Assembly (NCBI GenBank): GCA_002413145.1
Contig: DHWK01000169.1
Location: 23,282 to 39,590 of the forward strand
DNA length: 16,309 nucleotides
Origin: a bacterium UBP12_UBA5184
GTDB lineage: Bacteria; Vulcanimicrobiota; Vulcanimicrobiia; Vulcanimicrobiales; Vulcanimicrobiaceae
Direction of reading: 5' to 3'
Part shown: positions 1-6,205 of the stretch, piece after piece
How the letters are laid out: every line of letters begins with the position of its first letter
Numbering within the stretch: the stretch's first letter is position 1
Made by a program: the position numbers and the translations under genes
The notes under the pieces: model-generated
The model's database searches: none
What the model saw: only the letters and a program-made list of their open reading frames with translations
Told to the model about the DNA's origin: nothing

Positions 1-622
1 CGTTGTGGAAGTGCAGCATCTCCGCCAGTTGGTTGGCGGCGACGATCATCTCTTGATTGTAGGCCTTAATCCTCGTGCGGAAGTAGTTGAAGAAAATAAC
101 CGCGATAACGGCCACGAAAAGGCCGGCTGCGGTGGTGATCAGCGCTTCGCTGACGCCCGCCGCGACGACCGCCGGGGTCGAGTTACCCTTGAGCGCGATG
201 TCGTCGAAGGCCCGAATGATGCCCAGGACCGTGCCGAAGAGGCCGACGAACGGCGCGATGACGGCGATGGTTCCGATGACGCCCAAGTTGCGCTCCAGAG
301 TATTCAGATGCTCCATCAACGCTATCGAGAGCGCATCTGTGATGTCGGCGCGATTCTTGTTGCCGCGCTGCAAGCCGAACTCGAGAATTTTAGGAAGCAT
401 GCCCTTGTTCTGCCGGCAGACTTGGATGGCGCCCGCGATGTCGTCTTGCGCGATCCTGGCCCCCAGCTGGCGCAGCAGTTCCTTGCTGTTACCATGTTGC
501 TGGGCGAAGAACACGAGACGCTCGATAACGATCGCTACCGCCGCGATCGAACAGATGAGCAGGCCGATCATCGCCGGCCCACCTCGTTGGATGAAGCCTA
601 TGAAACCGCTAAAATAATCCAC
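1..622 (-). CDS. exbB: ExbB/TolQ/MotA-family proton channel, partial
   Basis: Inner-membrane proton-channel subunit that would use proton-motive force to energise a TonB/Tol-type partner. The frame is open from a GTG at 622 to the left edge, giving 207 visible residues with the C-terminus outside the window. The start is supported by GGAGG 11 nt upstream. Three hydrophobic segments show the family layout: residues 18-40 (ends in ERLVFFA), 113-137 (IAPFVGLFGTVLGII, the conserved GLxGTVxGI motif) and 158-180 (SEALITTAAGLFVAVIA). The usual Pro of the third helix (VAIPA in many members) is replaced by Val-Ile. The gene lies downstream of a TonB-domain/TPR gene but is separated from it by a terminator, so it probably has its own promoter; I found only weak -35/-10 candidates there. 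ExbB, TolQ and MotA cannot be separated on this sequence. The neighbouring TonB-like domain favours ExbB. Confidence 0.88.
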   Translation of the reverse strand, partial: MDYFSGFIGFIQRGGPAMIGLLICSIAAVAIVIERLVFFAQQHGNSKELLRQLGARIAQDDIAGAIQVCRQNKGMLPKILEFGLQRGNKNRADITDALSIALMEHLNTLERNLGVIGTIAVIAPFVGLFGTVLGIIRAFDDIALKGNSTPAVVAAGVSEALITTAAGLFVAVIAVIFFNYFRTRIKAYNQEMIVAANQLAEMLHFHN

Positions 623-734
623 GCTTTGCGCCGCCTCCAAAGGTTCCGAATTGGTTTTACACAGATGAAAGCGACGCCAAACCCCCGTCGCGAGGTCAGG
701 CTATTTACCCCCGGGGCCCGACTTGCCTGCGGGC

Positions 735-756
735 AAAAAACCCCGAGCCCGTCGGG
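735..756 (-). terminator. Intrinsic terminator after the TonB-like/TPR gene
   Basis: Read on the minus strand, just beyond the TGA at 767-769, a 5-bp GC stem CCCGA/TCGGG (752-756 with 742-746) with a 5-nt loop is followed by one G and then six T (740-735). It would end the seven-gene transcript before the ExbB gene. The stem is short, so termination may be partial. A second small palindrome (TTGCC/GGCAA, 723-736) lies next to it without its own T tract. Confidence 0.55.
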
Positions 757-766
757 CGCCGGGCGC

Positions 767-2071
767 TCATTTTCCGCCGACCCGCTTGATCGCCGCCTCG
801 ACTTGCGTCGCCAAGTCGGTATCGCCGTCTTTCTTAGCTGCGTCATCGGCCTTCTTTAAGTAATCCAGTGCGTCTTTGGACTTGTTTTGATTGGCCATCG
901 AAACGCCCGCCGCGTAATAGGCGAGCGCGTTGCCGGGGTCGAGCGCAAGCGCTTTGTCGGCGTCGGCCTTGGCTTTGATATTGTCCGGCTTGTCCCCGAA
1001 GAGAGAGGCCTTCGCCGCCTGCGCGTACAGAAACGCCGCCTGAGATGGAATCGCAACGGCGGCCTGCTCGAACATCGTTGCCGCCTCGCCAAACTTTTTG
1101 GCGGCATAGAGATCCTTCGCTTGCACGCCGTAATAGTTGACCATGATCGTGTCGAATTGCTTCCCGATGGTCGGATCGAGCTGTTTGCCCTCTGCGGTCA
1201 CCTTCGTGGCGGCAGCGAGGTTGCCGGAGTTCAAGTAAGCGGAGGCCAGATTGAGATCCAACAGCGCGCGCGTCTTGTCGGAAATCTTTTCGGAGACCGC
1301 CAGAGCGCGCGCCTTCTCCAAATCGCCGGCCGCTGCGGCATAATCGGCCGCGCCGTATTCGGTAAATCCGAGCGCGTTGTACGTCCCGAATCCCGGCGTC
1401 AACGCAACGGCTTTTCTCGCATAGGCGACGGCGGTCTTCGCGTCCTTAGCGCGCGAGGACGTGACCGCGGCTTCGGCATACGATTTTCCCGCGACCGTCC
1501 GATAATTCTGCGGAATCGTCCCGCCCTTGTCGAACGCCGCGGCGGCGCCCTCGAAATCGTTGAGGAACGCGTCCGCCAGCCCGAGATCGACTTGCGCTTT
1601 CGCATCGCCGGGGTGCGCCTGCAAGTACGCGTCGACCTTGGTTTTGGCGCCGCTGAAATTACCGGCGCGAATCATGCGTTCGATCTGTCCCAACTCCGAC
1701 GTGTCGTCGCTGGTGCTCGCTCCCGCTGCGTTGAACTTCAGCCGAAAATCATAGAAGGCCGTTTGCACCTTCGTCCCCTTGCGGGCGGGACGGTAGGTCG
1801 ACGAGTTCGCGATTTCGAGCGCGGCTTTGTCGTCGCCGTGATTGGTCGAACTGATGATCCCCTGAACTTTGAACGTCCCGTCTTTGTTGACGAGCACCTT
1901 CACCAGGACGCTCCCCGGACCGCCGACGGGGGACGTGCTATCGCCGCGCTTGATCAACTTCGGCGCGACGTAGTAGTTCGTCGTCGCGTCCGCAGGCTGG
2001 GCCGCGGCGGCGCCGATGGGGCTCAGGAGGCTGAGGACGCAGAGCGCTGCGACCGGCGAAGTTCGTTGCAT
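767..2071 (-). CDS. Secreted TonB C-terminal-like domain plus TPR-repeat protein
   Basis: 434-residue exported protein. Residues 1-25 form a signal peptide (hydrophobic VAALCVLSLLS, then an AAAAQ cleavage region). Residues about 52-113 resemble the TonB C-terminal domain: GSVLVKVLVNKDGTFKVQGI, then AALEIANSSTYRPARKGTKV, then a final beta strand YDFRLKF. Residues about 125-430 are helical, Ala-rich tetratricopeptide-type repeats, for example YLQAHPGDAKAQVDLGLADA and KALALDPGNALAYYAAGVSM. There is no Pro-rich spanning linker and no TM anchor beyond the signal peptide, so it is not a classical TonB. It may sit in the periplasm or outer envelope and contact an ExbB-type motor or a partner complex. 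ATG at 2071 is preceded by AGAGG and lies 9 nt after the tyrA stop, so the gene appears co-transcribed with the aromatic genes. The specific role is unknown. Confidence 0.8.
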   Translation of the reverse strand: MQRTSPVAALCVLSLLSPIGAAAAQPADATTNYYVAPKLIKRGDSTSPVGGPGSVLVKVLVNKDGTFKVQGIISSTNHGDDKAALEIANSSTYRPARKGTKVQTAFYDFRLKFNAAGASTSDDTSELGQIERMIRAGNFSGAKTKVDAYLQAHPGDAKAQVDLGLADAFLNDFEGAAAAFDKGGTIPQNYRTVAGKSYAEAAVTSSRAKDAKTAVAYARKAVALTPGFGTYNALGFTEYGAADYAAAAGDLEKARALAVSEKISDKTRALLDLNLASAYLNSGNLAAATKVTAEGKQLDPTIGKQFDTIMVNYYGVQAKDLYAAKKFGEAATMFEQAAVAIPSQAAFLYAQAAKASLFGDKPDNIKAKADADKALALDPGNALAYYAAGVSMANQNKSKDALDYLKKADDAAKKDGDTDLATQVEAAIKRVGGK

Positions 2072-2080
2072 AGTACCTCT

Positions 2081-2971
2081 TCAAACGCCGTTCTGCGGCG
2101 CCTCGTTCTCGCTCAAGCTACCGACCGCCGCCGCGGCTTTCGCAAAATGCGACTGTAGCGAGTGGCTACGCTCGGCTTCGAGCTCGTCGGCGATTTGCGA
2201 GAGTACGGTGGAAAGCTCCCGGACTTCCTGCGCGACCGCCGGAGCGTTCGCGCTCAAAATACCTTCCCACATCGCCCACGAGGAAGCGCCGAGACGCGTC
2301 ATCGACCGGATGCCCGTTCCGCAGAGTTCCAAAACGCCGTCCTGCTCCAAGCGAGCGGCCAGCCGGCCGGCGAGCGCGACGGCGAGCAGTTGGGGTAGGT
2401 GCGAGGTAAGGGCCGCGATCCGATCGTGCAACGCCGAGGGTATCGGAACCGGCCGCGAACCCATCGCAGCGATGAAGGTTCGGGCTCGCTCGGTCGCGCT
2501 CGGGGTCGCGTCGGGATCGTACGTCCAGGCATGCCCTTCAAAGAGGTCGGCGCGGGCGGCCACCGGGCCGCTGCGCTCGGAACCCGCGATCGGATGGGTC
2601 GCGACGAAGGCCTCGATTCGGGCGCCGGCGGAGTGCACCGGCCCCTTGACCGAGGCCACATCGATGATCAGGGACGCGCGGGGTGGACGGCTCGCGAGGC
2701 GCTCGAGGCTGGCGAGCGTGGCGGCGAGCGGGGTCGCCAGCACGATGACGTCGGCTTCCGCGACTAGGGCCGTCTCGTCGGCTGCCACCGCGTCGAGCGC
2801 CCCGCGTGCCAGCGCTTGCGCGGCGCTGTCCGGAGCGCGGTCCCAACCGAGGACGCGGTCGCCGCGGGCACGCGACCGCAAGCCGATCGAGCTACCGATC
2901 AGTCCGGTTCCGAGAATCCCGATCGTTTCAGACGGCAAGCGCGGGCGCCGGGAGCGAGCGTCCGACCGCAT
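2081..2971 (-). CDS. tyrA: Prephenate (or arogenate) dehydrogenase TyrA
   Basis: Oxidative decarboxylation of prephenate to 4-hydroxyphenylpyruvate (or of arogenate to tyrosine), the tyrosine branch. The N-terminal Rossmann fold has GILGTGLIGSSIG (residues 18-30). The acidic residue after beta-2 (GWD, D44) is the kind that usually selects NAD+ over NADP+. The TyrA signature THPIAGSE is at 125-132. An all-helical C-terminal dimerisation domain follows, with no ACT domain, at 296 residues. ATG at 2971 overlaps the end of the DAHP synthase gene by 44 bp and has no clear ribosome-binding site. A TTG at 2938, ten residues before GILG, would shorten the overlap to 11 bp and is a realistic alternative. 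Together with aroF and aroH upstream it forms a short aromatic module. Substrate choice cannot be decided from sequence alone. Confidence 0.93.
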   Translation of the reverse strand: MRSDARSRRPRLPSETIGILGTGLIGSSIGLRSRARGDRVLGWDRAPDSAAQALARGALDAVAADETALVAEADVIVLATPLAATLASLERLASRPPRASLIIDVASVKGPVHSAGARIEAFVATHPIAGSERSGPVAARADLFEGHAWTYDPDATPSATERARTFIAAMGSRPVPIPSALHDRIAALTSHLPQLLAVALAGRLAARLEQDGVLELCGTGIRSMTRLGASSWAMWEGILSANAPAVAQEVRELSTVLSQIADELEAERSHSLQSHFAKAAAAVGSLSENEAPQNGV

Positions 2972-3971
2972 CGGCGATCGGCGCCAGCCGCGCCATCAAA
3001 TCGGAGAAATTCGGCAGCGTGAGCGACTGCGGTCCGTCGGAGAACGCGGCGGCCGGATTGGGATGGACCTCGACCAGAAGACCGTCGGCACCCGCCGCGA
3101 TAGCGGCCAGGCTCATCGGCAGGACCAGCGTGCGGACGCCGGTTCCATGCGACGGATCGACGATCACCGGCAAGTGCGTCAGCGAGAGTAAGAGCGGCAC
3201 GACGGCGAGATCGAGCAGATTGCGCGTCTGCGGATCGTACGATCGGATCCCGCGCTCGCACAATACGATGTCGTGACTGCCGGCGCCGTAAACGTACTCC
3301 GCCGCCATCAACCACTCTTCGATCGTCGCCGAGAGCCCACGCTTCAAGAGCACCGGCATACGCGCGCCGCCGACTTCGCGCAGGAGCCCGAAGTTCTGCA
3401 TGTTGCGCGCGCCGATCTGCAGGACGTCCGCATAGCGCGCGACCAGCTCGACGTCGCGCGTATCGAGTACTTCGGTGACGACCGCGAGGTTGGTGCGATC
3501 GGCGGCTTCGCGCAGATATTTGAGACCTTCTTCGCCCAGGCCCTGGAACGCGTACGGCGAGGTCCGAGGTTTGAACGCGCCGCCGCGCAACAGCTTTGCG
3601 CCGGCCCGCGCGACGGCGTCGGCGGTCAGATTGACCTGGTCGCGTGACTCGACGCTACACGGGCCGGCGGCGATGACCAGCTCGCCGCCGCCGAAGGCCG
3701 CACCGTTGGCCAGGCGCACGATCGTTCGATCGCCGCGCGCCTCACGACTGACCAGTTTATACGAGCGCGAAATCGGGACGACCGATTCGACGCCTTCGAG
3801 CTGCGCGAACTGAGCGAGCAAGGTTTCCTTGTCTTCGGAGATTCCGACGACGCCGACGATGGTGCGCTCGCTCCCGCGGCTGACGTGCGAGGCGAGGCGC
3901 ATCGACGCGATGAGCGCGGTGACGGCTTCGATTTCCGCGTCCGACGCGAAGGGACGCATGACGATGATCAT
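2928..3971 (-). CDS. aroF: 3-deoxy-7-phosphoheptulonate (DAHP) synthase, type I-beta
   Basis: Condenses phosphoenolpyruvate and erythrose-4-phosphate into DAHP, the first step of the shikimate pathway. 347 residues from the ATG at 3971, whose ATGA overlaps the aroH stop. Residues 1-70 form a ferredoxin-like regulatory domain (MIIVMRPFASDAEIEAV, SRGSERTIVGVVG) like that of the Thermotoga maritima enzyme, where it mediates feedback inhibition. The barrel follows, with AAGPCSVES (Cys105 metal ligand), GGAFKPRTSPYAFQG (130-144, substrate-binding Lys/Arg), IGARNMQN, KRGLSATIEEW, and DPSHGTG (His275). Glu301 and Asp312 complete the expected metal set. No chorismate mutase domain is fused; that activity is encoded separately by the gene before it. 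The frame stays open upstream to 4091, but that extension lies inside aroH and is Arg-rich, so it is rejected as the start. Confidence 0.96.
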   Translation of the reverse strand: MIIVMRPFASDAEIEAVTALIASMRLASHVSRGSERTIVGVVGISEDKETLLAQFAQLEGVESVVPISRSYKLVSREARGDRTIVRLANGAAFGGGELVIAAGPCSVESRDQVNLTADAVARAGAKLLRGGAFKPRTSPYAFQGLGEEGLKYLREAADRTNLAVVTEVLDTRDVELVARYADVLQIGARNMQNFGLLREVGGARMPVLLKRGLSATIEEWLMAAEYVYGAGSHDIVLCERGIRSYDPQTRNLLDLAVVPLLLSLTHLPVIVDPSHGTGVRTLVLPMSLAAIAAGADGLLVEVHPNPAAAFSDGPQSLTLPNFSDLMARLAPIADAVGRSLPAPALAV

Positions 3972-4348
3972 TGGGGCGTTGTACTCCGAGAGACGAGATC
4001 GGGACGCAGCGAGACGGCGTCGCGCAGGTAAACGTGGACCATTTCGTTCTGCGCGCGCCCGGTATTTACGTGCAAGAGCACCCGTATGCATCGCTGCAGC
4101 CGTCCGGGGACGCCGATCTCGGTGAAATTCAGGAGCGGAACCATCGTCCAGCCCATCCGCCGCGCCGCCGCCGCCGGGAACTCGGCATGCAGGTCCGGCG
4201 TCACCGTGAACAGCGCCGAGGCGACGTCCTCCGAGCGGATCGCATTGGCGGCGACGATTTCTTTTACGAGCTCTTCGGTGGCGTCGAGGATCGCCTCGGG
4301 GGTGTCCTGGGCGACGGTCGTCGCCCCCCGCACTCCGCGGACCGTCAT
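3968..4348 (-). CDS. aroH: Monofunctional chorismate mutase, AroH type
   Basis: Rearranges chorismate to prephenate, feeding TyrA two genes on. 126 residues, matching the Bacillus subtilis AroH class (trimeric pseudo-alpha/beta barrel). The N-terminus TVRGVRGATTVAQDT gives Arg7. TVTPDLHAEFPAAAARRMGW gives Arg63. Glu77, Arg89 and Tyr107 (MVHVYLRDAVSLRPDL) match the B. subtilis catalytic residues Glu78, Arg90 and Tyr108 with a one-residue shift. The position equivalent to B. subtilis Cys75 appears to be Asn74, a variation at a residue that contacts substrate. The gene overlaps the pseudouridine synthase upstream by ATGA and DAHP synthase downstream by ATGA, so all three are very likely translated from one message by coupling. 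Confidence 0.96.
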   Translation of the reverse strand: MTVRGVRGATTVAQDTPEAILDATEELVKEIVAANAIRSEDVASALFTVTPDLHAEFPAAAARRMGWTMVPLLNFTEIGVPGRLQRCIRVLLHVNTGRAQNEMVHVYLRDAVSLRPDLVSRSTTPQ

Positions 4349-5091
4349 CGCCTCATCTCGTCAGCGTGCGGCCGCTGCGCCGCGCTTGCGAGCGCGCGCA
4401 GCGAGGCGACTTCTTTGTCGGTCGCCTCGCGCCAGTGACCCGGCGCGAGGCTACCGAGCGAGAGCGGACCGAAACGCAGGCGCACGAGCGAACTCACGGG
4501 ATGTTCGGTCGCTTCGAACATGCGCCGCACTTGCCGATTGCGCCCTTCATGAATCGTGATGTCGATCTCCGACGCACGGGAACCCGTTCGCACGACTCGC
4601 ACTTTCGCCGGACGAGCGCTGCCCTCTTCGAGGCGCACGCCGGCGAGAAACTTCTTGACGTCGTCGGGACCGAGTTTGCCGCGAACGACGGCGCGATACG
4701 TCTTCTCGACGCCGAAACGCGGATGCGTCAAGACATGCGCGAGTTCGCCGTCGTCGGTCATCAGCATTACGCCGGAGGTGTCGTAATCGAGCCGCCCGAC
4801 CGGGACGATGCGTCCGAGGTCGCGCGGGACCAAGTCGGCGACCGTGCGACGCCCTTCGGGATCGCGCATCGTCGTCATTACCTTGAGCGGTTTGTGCAGC
4901 ACCACATAGCGGTGTTGCGGCGGCAGCGAGACGCTCCGGCCGCCGACCTCGACGCTGTCGTCGCCGGCGACGCTCGTCCCCAATGCGCGAACAACGCGAC
5001 CGTTCACGCGGACGCGGCCTTTCTCGATCAGCTCTTCGGCTTTGCGGCGCGACGCGATCCCCGCGTGCGCCAAGTACTTTTGAAGCCGCAT
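4345..5091 (-). CDS. rluB: 23S rRNA pseudouridine synthase, RluB/RsuA family
   Basis: Converts a uridine in ribosomal RNA (23S, if RluB) to pseudouridine. 248 residues. The N-terminal S4 RNA-binding domain (MRLQKYLAHAGIASRRKAEE, residues 1-50) is followed by the catalytic domain: HKPLKVMTTMRDPEGRRTV (66-84), then VGRLDYDTSGVMLMTDDGEL (98-117) with catalytic Asp102, then EKTYRAVVRG, and EGRNRQVRRMFEA near the C-terminus. The TTMRDPEGR run is closer to RluB/RluE than to RsuA, though the exact target is inference. ATG at 5091 lies 16 bp after the Mpg stop and the end overlaps aroH by 4 bp. Confidence 0.94.
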   Translation of the reverse strand: MRLQKYLAHAGIASRRKAEELIEKGRVRVNGRVVRALGTSVAGDDSVEVGGRSVSLPPQHRYVVLHKPLKVMTTMRDPEGRRTVADLVPRDLGRIVPVGRLDYDTSGVMLMTDDGELAHVLTHPRFGVEKTYRAVVRGKLGPDDVKKFLAGVRLEEGSARPAKVRVVRTGSRASEIDITIHEGRNRQVRRMFEATEHPVSSLVRLRFGPLSLGSLAPGHWREATDKEVASLRALASAAQRPHADEMRR

Positions 5092-5107
5092 CCGGACGTC
5101 TTCGCCG

Positions 5108-5677
5108 TCAATGGGTCAGACGCCGCGGACCCGATACGAACGGGCTTCCGCGCTCGAAGAATCGCAGGACGCGCTCGGGGTCCTGCGTCAAACCGATGCG
5201 CACGCTCTCCCCGACGCTCCCAACCGGCGTGCCGGCGGCCAGCCAGAGTTCCGATCGGGGCGAACACAAATCGAGCCCATCGTGCGAGCGGCCGATTCCG
5301 AACGCCGCGGCGAGACGGCCCGGTCCGCGAGCGAGATCGACCGGGCGGAGCGTCTTACGGCGACGGCGCATGCGAGCGATCCCCTCGAGCGGCTCGGCGG
5401 CGCGCAACAGGACGGCCGCGCCTTCGCCGCCGGCTTCGCTGCTGACGTTGAGGCAAAACCAACTGCCATAGATGAAGTAGACGTAGGCGTGACCGCGGCG
5501 CAGGTACATCGAGCGGTTGCGCTCGGTCGGGCCGCGAAAGGCGTGCGAAGCGGCATCGACGCCGGGAAGGTACGCTTCGACCTCAACGATGCGGGCGGAA
5601 GTCGGTCCGCGCGCTTCGCTGCGGACCAAGATCGTTCCGAGCAAGAAGCGCGCCAGCGCGACGGTATCCGGCGGCAG
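5108..5677 (-). CDS. mpg: 3-methyladenine DNA glycosylase (Mpg/AAG family)
   Basis: Base-excision repair enzyme that flips out and removes alkylated purines such as 3-methyladenine. Family motifs are clear: LARFLLGTILVR, ARIVEVEAYLPGVDAASHAF (catalytic Glu in the VEVEAY stretch), GPTERNRSMYLRRGHAYVY, YFIYGSWFCLNV, AAVLLRAAEPLEG and ARGPGRLAAAFGI. The 5' end is unclear. The homologous region begins around ELPPDTVALARFLLG, but no ATG, GTG or TTG lies in frame near it. I place the start at CTG 5677 (189 residues, close to the family's about 195-200). The first canonical codon is TTG at 5629 (173 residues), which would remove the N-terminal helix. The next upstream is ATG 6016, which would add about 113 Arg-rich residues read out of frame through the preceding gene. 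It sits second in the LexA-box operon, which suits a repair role. Confidence 0.87.
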   Translation of the reverse strand: MPPDTVALARFLLGTILVRSEARGPTSARIVEVEAYLPGVDAASHAFRGPTERNRSMYLRRGHAYVYFIYGSWFCLNVSSEAGGEGAAVLLRAAEPLEGIARMRRRRKTLRPVDLARGPGRLAAAFGIGRSHDGLDLCSPRSELWLAAGTPVGSVGESVRIGLTQDPERVLRFFERGSPFVSGPRRLTH

Positions 5678-5718
5678 TTCGGCGCGGCGAAGCCGTCTAT
5701 ACGTCGTCGTTCGCGCTG

Positions 5719-6156
5719 CTAGGCCGCGATGTCGAGGAAGATTTCGGCCCGCGCCCGAGCGCTGAAATCGCGCGCGGCGCCGTCGGCGCGTCGGACCGTC
5801 GCTGCGTCGAAGCGATTGAGTTTGCAGCGCAGTGCGACGTACGGCACGATGAGCGGGTTGGGCACCGCGCGGCGCTCGCTGAGATCCTCGAGCAGCCGAT
5901 CGTCGTCGAGATGGATTTCGACGCGCTGGATGCGTCGCCGCAACAGCTCGCCCGCGAGCGCGTCGAGCGCGCAATAGGCGACGTCGCGACCTTGCAAAAC
6001 CGCGAGAGGCCGGCATGCGAACTCGACCCTGACGAGAGTTTCGCGCGCGCCGTCTCCGACGGTCGCGTAACAGATTCCATGCCGCTCGTCGGCCGCGAAG
6101 CCCGCGGTCACGAGCGTGAGCTGGCTTTTCCGGCGTCTGGCACTCATCTCTATCAC
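5719..6156 (-). CDS. Uncharacterised protein with RNase H-fold resemblance
   Basis: 145 residues from GTG 6156 (142 from ATG 6147). It resembles the reverse-transcriptase-like RNase H family in its second half: AYCALDALAGELLRRRIQRV (60-79) fits the helix after the catalytic Glu, EIHLDDDRLLEDL (80-92) fits the strand-Asp-helix unit usually written as SDS-x-L-x3-L, and VPNPLIVPYVALRCKLNRFD (98-117) fits the following helix and strand. The first catalytic Asp seems absent (TLVTAGFAADERHG where a TDGS motif is expected) and the Glu is not obvious, so the protein may be catalytically degenerate or bind nucleic acid only. It is the first gene behind the LexA-box promoter and directly precedes the DNA glycosylase, which hints at a DNA-damage role by association. 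The predicted transcript start leaves only about 6-16 nt of leader, so translation may be leaderless. Function unknown. Confidence 0.7.
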   Translation of the reverse strand: MIEMSARRRKSQLTLVTAGFAADERHGICYATVGDGARETLVRVEFACRPLAVLQGRDVAYCALDALAGELLRRRIQRVEIHLDDDRLLEDLSERRAVPNPLIVPYVALRCKLNRFDAATVRRADGAARDFSARARAEIFLDIAA

Positions 6157-6168
6157 AACGGTACCCTT

Positions 6169-6198
6169 ATTTTACATCGAACGTATGTTCGATGTCAA
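6169..6198 (-). promoter_or_regulatory. Sigma70-type promoter of the repair/aromatic operon
   Basis: On the minus strand: TTGACA (6198-6193), an 18-nt spacer, then TAAAAT (6174-6169). The expected start is about 6162, just ahead of GTG 6156 and ATG 6147. The whole promoter fits in the 49-bp gap between the upstream glycosyltransferase stop and this operon. The -35 is a perfect consensus match and the -10 matches five of six. The spacer is almost entirely filled by a palindromic operator. Confidence 0.75.
6178..6191. promoter_or_regulatory. LexA (SOS, Cheo-type) operator
   Basis: CGAACGTATGTTCG fits the Gram-positive LexA consensus CGAAC-N4-GTTCG exactly. The symmetry extends outward to a 22-bp palindrome (6174-6195) with 9-bp arms and a 4-nt centre. 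It lies between, and touches, the -35 and -10 of the minus-strand promoter, an ideal place for repression. A LexA family using this box class is known in Firmicutes, Actinobacteria and Chloroflexi-type bacteria. Occupancy in this organism is inferred. Confidence 0.8.
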
Positions 6199-6205
6199 GC
6201 CAGGG

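Noticed and set aside
5..859. Plus-strand open frame of 284 codons at the left edge
   Set aside because: Antisense to the ExbB-type gene and the terminator region. The minus strand has clear transmembrane segments and conserved motifs.
887..2158. Long plus-strand open frame (423 codons) opposite the TonB-like/TPR gene
   Set aside because: Arg/Val-rich, no recognisable domain, and fully antisense to a gene with a signal peptide, a TonB-like domain and TPRs. Typical high-GC shadow frame.
4366..5445. Plus-strand open frame of 359 codons opposite rluB and mpg
   Set aside because: Runs across two well-supported minus-strand genes, with no start context or domain. Shadow frame.
5678..6016. N-terminal extension of mpg to ATG 6016
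   Set aside because: The added residues are an Arg-rich out-of-frame reading of the RNase H-like gene and have no counterpart in the Mpg family.
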